A stretch of 64,000 nucleotides of DNA from Paragordius varius (Eukaryota > Nematomorpha), in contig OZ176053.1 in the NCBI GenBank assembly GCA_964247055.1, positions 2,170,001-2,234,000 on the forward strand, read 5' to 3'. The notes under the pieces are model-generated. The model worked only from the letters and a program-made list of their open reading frames with translations, was not told where the DNA came from and made no database searches. Position 1 is the first letter of the stretch; each line of letters begins with the position of its first letter. This document shows, piece by piece, positions 13,846 through 25,247 of the stretch. A program made the position numbers and the translations under genes.

Positions 13846-16800
13846 TTTCAAACACTGCAGTTTAAAACACAATGAATATACAATCAAAAAAATAAAATTT
13901 GAATAATTACAGCTGTTTTTGATAAGAAGAAATACTTTGTCATTATATTTTTTTCAGGTAATTATGAAAAATTATAAAGATGACTTACATAAGCTTGTAG
14001 CAAAGGGTGCAAACCCATCGTTTGTTAGGTTGTTGAGACGGGTCCCAAGTCAACCCACGAAAAAAATTATTTGATGCAGCACTCATATTATTATAGTTTG
14101 TGTTATCGCTAGAAAATATGCCTTTTGTGTTAAAAACGGAGATGTTAGATGCCAATCTTTGCCAAATACCGGTATGGAGATAAGCTAAAGTAGCTCGCCT
14201 ACTTCTAAAAGGTGTTCTTTTTGATTTTTTCACACCTTCTTCTGCTGGTAGTACACTTTTAGGTGGGGTGGTAACTACGCTATTACTTCGAGAAGAAAAT
14301 TGAACTCCACTGATAATGTTGTTTAGGGGCGAATTTGTGGTGGTAAGTAGTTCATCTTCTTGTGATTTAGAATGATGAGCTGGTTGATTTACTTTGATAT
14401 TTTTTCCACCATCATTCATTGTCTAACAGTAAAATTATGGTTCTATAGGTACTTTTTATACAATAATAATAGTAAGGTCAAATACAAACCACTAGATTGT
14501 TTGGACAACAGTTTATTGTGGGTTAATTTATTTTATCATTATTTTGTGAAAAAGTGACTAGTAAAATTTTTTTGTGTATGTAATTAGCGTGCAGAAATTC
14601 CACACAGATTTAAGGTTGATAATTTACCATTTTTTATGTTTTAAATATTTTATAAATTTATCTAATCGAAAATAGTAAACTCAATATAATATTTGGTCTT
14701 TAAATTTCATCCAAAATATGTATCAAGTCCCATTCTATGACCCAACCTTCCCAAATATAAAATCCAAAAGAAATATTCATTATAAGGAAATTAATTAATA
14801 ATTTCTACGAAATTCAGATTTTTTTTATTAACAACAAAATATGTATTGGTCAAAATTGCTAATCCATTTATATATGTACATTAGCGTATGGCACAAAAAA
14901 AACAAGGGGTTATTATGGATATGTGTATGTACAATTAGACTTCTTTTTTTAAAAAAACCTTTTTTTTGACTAATAATGTTTTATGCCATACGCTACTTTA
15001 TATCATTACTTCTTTTGGGAAAAATGAAATGTGCTGCTTCTGTTCACTCAATGGTGTTGTCGCAATGTTTGACGTGACAGATGAAAGGACAGATAATCTG
15101 TCATCTTCAAAAGTAAACGAGGGATCTTGTTTTTCTTGCATTGATTGCGTTCCCACTTTTATGGCGCCTTAGCAAATTAATTTTAATTAAATTTTGTTAT
15201 TTCCAAAAAAATTAAATATCTTTGCACAAGAATATATAATATATAAATAGCCACTTTATTGCTGGCAAATTGGTAATACAGTAGTTTATGGGTAAAAACA
15301 AAATGTTGAAATGAAACCAACATTTCCATATATAACAACATTTTTGTCTATTAAATTATGGACAAAATTTGTTTTAAAACACACGCTACTGTATTACAAA
15401 TGGATCAACAATAATGTGAATTAGTCAGAAAAAATATGCATTACTATAACGGCTCTTTTGTTGGTCAATTGGCAATACAGTAGTGTATGATATAAAACAA
15501 ATCATGCCATAACCAAATAAACAAATTTAATGTTGTAAGATAGGAAAATATTGTTTAATTTACCCATCTGTTGTTTTTTATTCATATGCTACTGCATTAC
15601 CAATTGGCCAAATATGGATCGATATACATGCAACTTATATGGACGGAAAAAATTTAATTAAGTATTTAGCATTAAATTAGGAGACCATATTTTTACGTGA
15701 CAAAATATAATTGTCATATACTGAAATATAAAATGCAGAGACATTTAAATTTTTGTAATAAAATTATTTTTTGTGTGTTGTTATCTATACTGTACATCTA
15801 TGCAAAAATACTTAGCAAACAAGACAAGATTTACACTTGACAAAAAAGAGGTATGTAAAATATGTTAAATAATTTTCAAAAAGCGTTTCAAACAATGTTT
15901 AATCTAAAAAGTATAGACAATATGCACATTAATGTTTGTAGTGAATTCATATTATTTTTAGCTTCTTTGGTAAAGTAACATATGGGTAAAAAACAGCGAA
16001 GGGGAGAATTTAATCCATTTTTTCCCACTTTAAAACAATAAATTTGTTTATGTTTAGTTAATCAATTGAAAAAGAGATTATCATGTCTCGAAAATTTTGG
16101 ATATAGGTCAATTTATACGAAGATTCTGATAATTATTTTAACTTAAAAGATTCGTTCTCGTTGACAACATTAATTAAATTTGTTTGTTTTATACTAAATG
16201 ATGAGCAAAATTTGTTTTTTATATAATATACGCTACTGTATTACCAATTTAAGAAAAAGGCAATCTAAAAACAAGTAATCTATAGAGTTAGCAAAATTGT
16301 ATGTTTTTACGTATGTACTATGTACCAGGGATATTCCTTCGATCTGGAAAATAGTGTCTACATTCCTTACAAACTTTAGTCAAACATCGACTACACAAGG
16401 CACCCCGATCAAAAATATAACCCAATTTTTTTCGACACCTCCCGCACGAACTGTCCCCATTGAGACCGGGTTTAAGGGCACCCCTGACTTTCAAACGTTT
16501 AATTTCGGCTTTCAGTTCACTAAAGAAGAAAAATAATGATAGTGGTACTATAATGAATGGTTAAGATTTTATTTAAACATAATATATACACTGTTTATGG
16601 GAATTATGCTAACTTTAATTATTTGTAAAATTTTGTTACAATCATAATTTTATCAGTACAGTATGAGTAAGTATACATTGTTAGATAGTTATTTTTAATT
16701 ATTGCCAAATAGTAAATACAACAAAGGGCAGTATTATTGGTTAATATAGTAAAAAGTGAAAAAAATAACTATAAGCCAATAATATTCCCCTTTGTTGTAT

Positions 16801-19708
16801 TTACTACTATTTGGCAATAATTAATAACTTTCTAGCCAATGATACTTACTCACACAGTATTTTCTTTTGTTGTTTATATTTCATCAATCGAAAAAAAAAT
16901 ACTATCAAAAGTGGATTTAGTTCCATTTATAAAATTTTACGAGAAACTTACAGAAATTATCTATTGTAAGGTATGTAAAATAAAAAAGTAAATCGCTTTT
17001 CTTTAGAAAAAAACCGCAACTTATTAATAAAGTATGAATTCATTTCTTATATAATCAATCATCCTTTGGTATTATCTCCAATTTAAAATTGATTATAATA
17101 TGATAAATGTTTTTACGTATGATATTGATTATCCCAAATATTGTATGTTATAATTATTTTTAATTTTATAATCTTTTAATTTAATTAAATTTCTATCCTT
17201 AGATAGAAATAATAAGGTTTGGGCTATGATTAACTATTTATAAAAATGCTAATTTGAAAATGTAGATAGATTTTCAAGTTTATTATGCATTTGTTTATTT
17301 AAATTTTTCATTATCTTTGCACATAAAATATACCCTTCATTAGTATTAATTACGTTTTACTTAAAACGGAGTTTTTTTCAATAATACACCAAATTAACGC
17401 AATCCAATTTTGGCGCATACAGCGGCGTAGATATATTTTCAAAAAAAACCTATAATTTAAAAGAGAGGATTATATGATTATTTGCACAATTAATTAGTTT
17501 CCCGCATCTTAAAACATCTCCTCATAATGAGGTAGGTTTCTTCTTTTATACTTAACCCATTTTATAAATATTACACACATTATTTGTGAATAATGGAAAA
17601 TTTTCAAAATTTTAGCATTGCATACGGCGGAGGTTTAAATTCGACTTATTTGATAACTAAATATGCACATTACATACGGAATGATTCAAATGTGTGGGAC
17701 AAAGGACCCAGGAATCCCTTATGCAGTCTTGATGCATTTCACACATTTAATTGGCGAAATTTTAACACTATCCACAAACTGATTATAGCACCCCTGTTAA
17801 TTCTGTTTGGCATAGGGGGTAACGTTATGGGTATTGTGTATGTTGCTCGACAAAAACGTAAAAATTTAAGTGATATATTCCTCCTGTACATGGTTTCTTT
17901 TAGCTTACTGTATTGTTTCTTTAAAGCCATTTGGAATTTTGAGGCTATTCGCGTCGCAATCTATTCCATTTACAAACTGAGTTCGGGTTGGAATCAATAC
18001 GATACCCATTATAATTTATGGTTAATGAAATCGGTGTCTAAAGCCTGTATATTTACTTTCTTACTATTGTTGTTAGATCATTACATGATATTGAGACATC
18101 CACACCGATATTCAGCCTTCAAAAGTACCAAGTCTCTAAGGTATCTCCCAATCATATTTTGGATGATTTGCCTTGTATTGAGTGCTACGACACTTGTATG
18201 GTATCAAGATGCACGATGTATCTTAGTTATACCCAAGACGGAATTATCCGCGTGGACCAACAGGTTTTTTATGCCAATCACACGGTTTCGAAGGTTAGAG
18301 AGGGAAGTGTTGGGTGAATACTACATTTTAACGGTACATTACAAATATAAAATACATGAACCAATGTGGTTATTTTACTATGATATATTCCGTGAAATCA
18401 TTTTATCCATTATCCCTGGCGTGCTTATTCTTTATTTTGGCATATACATTACTATAAATTTGTTTGCCTTCCTCAAACGACGACGTCATCAAAAAAATAA
18501 AACTTCACCTGGTCTTCCAGACCCATCTAAAATAATTGTCCCAAGTTGTACTAATAAACAGTCGCCCTCGATCATAACCCCTAATTCTGCTGCTGATAAG
18601 GCATCTTCCAAAATCTCTGATGCAGTTTTCCTTGATAGAGATTTGCAGAAACAACCCAAATTCAATATTTTACTTGAGGTGAGATACATTATCATATTTG
18701 TTCTGTATGTCATTTGTCACACGTACAGTATGTTAACTGTTATGATACGTCAACATTTAGAAAATATTAGACCTTATGTCAGCTTTAACATGACTTACGT
18801 GATCGAGGCTGGGATAAACTTGGAATTTTTTTTCTTCATGACCTTGATTTACATCATATTTTTGACGGATAAACGATTCCAAGCCACTTTTTGTCGTAAT
18901 GTATGCAAATGTTTTAAGTTTCAATAAATGAATAAATTATGTGATTTTTAAGGTCTGTTTGGGTTATGTTATAATTAAAGTGTCTAAATTCTCAGAGTAT
19001 ATTTAGATTTAAACGTGATTTAATCCGGCGATTTTTAGTTTAGAGTATCTTTTTTTATTTCTTATTAAATCAATCCACGATATAACTTTTGAATTCGTTG
19101 ATTTAATGAGATAAAATTTAATTTTAATGGCATAAACTATATTCAAATCCTGCTTTCTAAGAAAACGCTTATTTTGATATACAATAGGTATTAATTGATT
19201 CTATAACTGATTGATTTGTCTGGAATATTAATTAATTTCCATCCTAATGAACTTTGTATTATAAGAAAACCGACATATTAAAATGAAAAAAAAATTTCAA
19301 TGTTATAATCAAGATGTGATTAGTTTTAGACGATTAAGCACTCACCGCATTACGCATTATTAAACATTGTCAAATAAAAGCTTTAATTTATAGTAGTGAT
19401 TACTAAGAATTAACAGTATAGAATCGTTTGATTGTATAGATAATACTAATAATTGATACTTAAACAAAAATAAATGAATATTACGTTAATGTTATATATA
19501 CGCTTTTCACCCAAAAACGTGGTTTTTTTAAAAACAAATTTTGCGCTTATTAAAATAAAAACAGGGTTTAAGTAAGATAACCCATATATCTAATTCGCCA
19601 TTCCGTTGTTTTTTAATTTTTAAATAATTTAAACCAGTGGGTATCCTCCCACACAAATGGCTTCGTGAGCAGCATTTTTGATTTAAAAAAATCCGCGGAT
19701 CGCATTTA

Positions 19709-19741
<33 letters not shown>

Positions 19742-21965
19742 AAAACATTTATTAAAATTATCAATATATTAAATTTCAAACATAATTGCAAAGCTTAACA
19801 TTAAATTTTTTTTCTAGTTGTTGTCAAGTGAAGAGACTTTATTTAAAAACCTGTTGTTTAAGAAATATCAATTTTACTAAGATTTTGTTTATTCACATAT
19901 TTCGCAAATTATGAATTTACATTCTTTTGCGGGCCGCACATAAAGGCTCACAGGCCGCATGCTGGACACCCCTGGTTTAAACTGTTCATTGAAAACATTT
20001 ATAATAATTCGTTTAATACTTCATTACAAAATCATTTCATTTTAGTGCAGACGATTTGTTCTTGGAATGAGTTTAAATAATACTGTGATAAAAGTTGTTT
20101 TGGTTAAAATTCAATTATCAAACCTGTCTAGAGCTTATAATTTTTTGCCTTGAGTCCCTAATTCGCACAGTTTTAAAACACGATATAAACAACCAGCTGA
20201 TTTAAAATTAATAAATCCCTGTTGATTTTGCTATTAAAAAATGCAAAAAATGGCAATAAAAAAGTTTGAAATGAGGATTGTGTTACAATTTTACGTCTTG
20301 TTTAAAGAAAATTTGCAAGCGCCTTTATAGGCTAAAGAAAGTGTGTTTTTAATTTGGCACAATACTTAAAACACTTTTTAAGATATATTAATTTTAAATA
20401 GTTATAGGGTAAAACTACCCCAAAAGATAAAATGTTAATAAATGCGCATTATAAAACCTGATTGGCAAATTATACGCCTTCAAAAAATTTAATTCAAATG
20501 TTGATACGCAATTTTTATGCTTTTGTAAATATACTAAATTACAAAAATTTAACGTAATTGTATTTTTTTCAACTCTTATATTGAACCATATAATTTACAA
20601 TGTAATATAATTTGCTAAAACCATAGCTACTTGGAGACAAATTTAAAATGATATTAGAATAAAAACTGAAATTTTACAGACAAAACGTTAAATTATAAAG
20701 AATATTTTTAAACGACAACCATACTTTTTGAATCTTTTTAAAATATAACTTATGATGGTTTTAAACTGCAAAGAAATTGATATGTATATCGGTGAAACAA
20801 TCAATTATATATTTTTACAATTGTAGTTATATAATTTATATGAGAAAAAAGATTTAAAAAAGTATGGTTATCTTTTAAAAAAAAGAGTGGTCTTTTTATT
20901 TTTACGTTTTGTTTGTATAATTTTAATTTTTACTGTAAAGTGAAATAAGCATCAGTGAGTTACGTCCTTCAAAACCTATTATTATTATGTTTTTGGTTAT
21001 AATTAAAATGAAAGATAACGCTTGAAAAATATTTTACCTTTATGTCTTTTAACCAGTAAAAATTGAAATTTTACGGACAAAACGTAATAATAAAAGTGAC
21101 AAATATATTTTTTGCTAAATGACAACCATACTTATTAAATTTAAATTAATATGGCTGATTGTTTTAAACTGCAACCTATATAATAGAGATGAAAATTGAT
21201 AACACAACCAAGTATGTAGTTTTTTACGATTGTAATTAAATGATTTTAATAGGAAAAATTAAGGTGTAAAAAATTCGTTCTTTTGTGAAAACAATTAAGT
21301 CTTTATATTTTTACGTTTTTTTGTCCGTACATTTTAATTTTTACTGTAATAAATCTCTAAAATGCATTAAATTTTGATTAACAATTATATCAATTCCAAA
21401 TACAAATTCTAGAAAAAGAATTTTTTTAACAATATAAAATGTTTAAACAAAGTTACATACCTAATAATCTATAAATTTAGACAAAGCTATATGGAAACGC
21501 GTTTTTCAAATTTTAGTATTATATACAACAGTAAGGATGGAAAGATCTATAGTTGACTAATGAGATATAGTTATTTCACATTTATGTGTATTTCCCTCAG
21601 GTATATAATTTTAATTTTTTCCCTCATTTGTTTTTAAGTACCACACAGAGAAAAATTTGATGGTTTTCAGGATGAAATTTATTTTTTGTCATATACATTA
21701 TTAGTTTTACAAGTATATTTATAAATAGCACTTTTTTCTACCTTTTGGAAAACCAATGGTCACAACTAGACACAAAAATATTAAACTCCTAATCGTATAT
21801 AGATATATGGAGTGCTGCTTAGTTTATTTAATTGATTTCTAAGAATTGCCTAAAAAGCTATACTCTAAATCTAGGGTAACCATTCTCGTGTTAGTTTTTA
21901 GTTTAATTTTCATAAATGTCTATATTAAATTTTTGAAATTCCGATTGCAATTATACCAAAAAGTT

Positions 21966-21999
<34 letters not shown>

Positions 22000-24900
22000 G
22001 AAATTGATATATGAATACTCCAAGTATAGTCAAATAGTTGTTTCGTATTGATGAGTGCTAACAATCATGAAACTAGTCTGTGACTAGTATTGAGAAAGGG
22101 TTTCACAAATCATTAATTTCAGTCATAAATTCAATTTTCGGTGAATTTTATCATTATTTCACTTATTTAGCAATTGTATATATTTATATATCAGTAATTA
22201 TAATAGGCTAAAAGAATAACAAGGATCAAGGTAATTTTAATCAATAACTTACACCCTAGAAATTATTAGGGCTGAAAAATATTAAAATGTTTCAAAAGTT
22301 AGTGTAATTATAAATCATTAGCTGTATTTAATATATAATTTTGTATATAACTAATATAAAATGATTAAATTTTTATCAAGACATTTATAAATTTATGGTC
22401 AAAGATATGTGCTCTTGTTCCTAAAATTTCGGCCCGCTAAAATTCCAAAAACAATTTAAATTTACCCTTGAACAATTCAAATTCTCCCTTAAAATTTCAC
22501 CCTAAAAACAAATTATAAAATTTCGGTATAATATAACTCATCATTAAATTTAAATATATTTTTATGGCAAAGTTTATTATTTTTTCAGTATTATTTTGAT
22601 TACATACAAAATTTCATTTTTAAATAATAAAAAAAATATATGTAATTTATAATTTTAAAAAAACACATTATATTTTAGGGTAAATTTAAATTGTTGAAGT
22701 GTGAATTTGAATTGTGTAAATAGTATAGTCTGAAAAAAAATGATCTTAAAAACGACAAATGATAAATTCCGATAATAATTAAAATAATATTTTTGGTAGA
22801 AATTTTTAAAATTAAATTATGGTACATCTAACCTTTTATCGTCATATTTTAGATTAAATAATAACCCAAAAGTTAAATTTTTAAAAAAATTGTATATTAT
22901 CCATTAATCATAGTTAGATCTTCTCTTTATGAGAGTTTAAAAACAACTGATTTTAAAAATAATCCTAAATCAGTTGTCAAAACCACTCACGTTCTGCAGC
23001 TTTTTTAAAAAATTAGCGGTAAAAACCCGGAGAAGATGTCGGTATATTTAAATAATTTTATTTTTTAAAAAAAGATATATTTTATATTATTAATAAGGCT
23101 TCAAAATGGTTTAATGTTCAAAATAATTATTAATAAAATCACTGTAAGGATGAAATCTACCTCAAAAGGTAATGGACTATCAGAAAATGCAAAGAAAATT
23201 ATTTTTTTGTCTAGGAGTTTAAAACGATTTCACTGTATAAATGTATTAAAATTGTTAAATTTAATTGATGTCAAACTTAAGCTAATGGAATAATTTTAGA
23301 CATACATTATCATTCCTTATATTAAAATCTCATAACTGTACAAATTTTTAACAATATTGTTTCCCTGAGCGAACCTTTTAATATATTTCCATACCTTAAT
23401 CTTTAAATTTAGAAAAAACTAATTTAAAAAATGTCAAACATTTTATTACTCATTGCTACAAAATGTTTTAAAAGTTTAACAAATAAAGTTTATTCATTAA
23501 AATTAATTAGGTCAAAAACGATTTCCGTGTTGTAGCGGTTTTACGGAAAAAATAATTTTTATGTACTCTATCCCAAATAAACCTTTAAATCGCGTATTAG
23601 ATATCGAAAAAGTAAAGTATATTTCTTAAACAATAAATAGTTTTAAAATTCATTATTTATATCCCAGAAATCGGGTGGGATTCTAAATTAAATATAAATA
23701 AAATTTAAAATAAGCAAATTAGATAAGATTAAATCACTTAAAGCTAATCTCTAAAGTCAGAATAAAAATCTCTGTATATAAAGAAAATTCCACAAATTAT
23801 TATTGGTAATTATTATAATAATAATAATTTTCACACGTTTTAGTTAAAAAAGAAAATTAAAAGTTGTGTCATATAAGTATGAAAATGTGCTTTTTTGGAA
23901 GGTTAGCAAGCATTAATTAAGTAAGGGTAAATTAAAAAGACATACTGTGCCGATGATAACATCCAACATAATCAATATTTCAGACGAACAAACGGAAAAT
24001 GTTTCATTAATTATATAAAATTATTCCAAATTATTATTATTTTTTAATTCAAACGATTTCGCATTTTAGTCATAAACCCACCCTTGGAAAAAATCCCTAT
24101 TACTTCATAATAAATGTATAAATAATGCTATTTTGAAAGTTGTTTTACAAATAAAATTTGGCTATTTTTGTTATAATTATAAAATAAACTTATATTTTTT
24201 ACAGTTTTTCGACTCTTAGACTTGCGAATTGTAATAGCTTCGACACCTGATTGAAATGAACAGCTGATTTTAAAATAATATCTTTTTTTAATAATTTGCT
24301 TTTTGAAATTCTAAAATTAATAATTTACCTTTTTATCCATAATGTACATTTGTGTGCCTGTTTTATTAGCGATGATAAAAAAATCCAAAGAAAAAAATGG
24401 CAATTAAAAAATTTTAAATTTTTGCATGTTTTAATTTTTAATCAATAGTGAAAGGCGAAAGAATTCATTTTATTCGAATAAATAAAAACGAATCGAAAAT
24501 CGCTCAGGGGTTTAAAACGACAACCAATGTTAAAATTTATTTCAGCATATGCGGGTACTTTAAAAAGTAACGATATAATGTTTTTAAATTAACCCCAAAA
24601 CAATATGTGTAAAAATTAATTTATCCATTACCTTTTGGGGTAATTTTATATGCCATAGCGATATGAAATTTAAATATCTTAAAAAGTATTTAAGGTATCA
24701 AGCTAAATTTTAAAATTCTTTAGTCTTTATGCAATTTTTTTATAAAAAAAGTGTAAAATTGTTAAAGATTTTGCATCTTATAATTTATTGCCACCATTAT
24801 TTTTCTATAAAATTTATAAACTCGCTAAAGCAACAGGCAAATAAATGTATACTATGGTTAGAAAATTAAATAAGTAACCCTAAAAAGCTTCCAGGATGCA

Positions 24901-25206
24901 TTTTACCAGCAAGAACGTGATATATTTTAATTTTAATATCAGCTGTTCATTCAATCGTGTTTTGGAATTGCCACAATTTTGGACTCTAGAAGTCACAAAA
25001 CTGTAAATTTAAGGTTTTTTATATGTTACATAATCGAATATTAAAATTTAACTAAAATAATATTCAAAACTGTGTTTACTAAATGCTCGGGGATAAAATT
25101 ACCCGAAAAAGTAAGCTAAGACAAAAAAGTGAAAAAAGGTAATAAAGCATGTAAATAAATAATTTATAATTTCAATATATTAATTATTAATGTAAGAAAT
25201 TTAATT

Positions 25207-25247
<41 letters not shown>

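Larger units (their letters stand above)
13989..16519 (-). other. SYTL: Slp zinc finger interrupted by ~190-residue insertion (exons 2-4)
   Basis: Exon 2 (16519-16326) encodes three CxxC pairs: SCGRC, LCSRC and VCKEC. The fourth pair, WVCTLC, lies at the end of exon 4 (14422-13989). Exon 3 (15167-15010) and most of exon 4 encode about 190 Ser/Thr/Asn-rich residues between pairs three and four, where known Slp fingers have roughly ten. Exon phases (1, 0, 2) agree across all junctions, so the insertion is in the open reading frame if all three exons are joined. Exon skipping or an unseen internal acceptor could remove part of it. Confidence 0.75.

Noticed and set aside
14966-15172. Plus-strand 68-aa open frame
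   Set aside because: Antisense shadow of Slp exon 3, which has phase-matched splice sites on the minus strand.
13989-16519. Assignment of the minus-strand gene to RIM or rabphilin
   Set aside because: The Rab-binding helix plus SCGRC..LCSRC..WVCTLC..SGDWFY order matches Slp proteins better, and no PDZ domain is present.
16297-16536. Plus-strand 79-aa open frame
   Set aside because: Antisense of the Slp zinc-finger exon; the minus strand carries the CxxC pattern.
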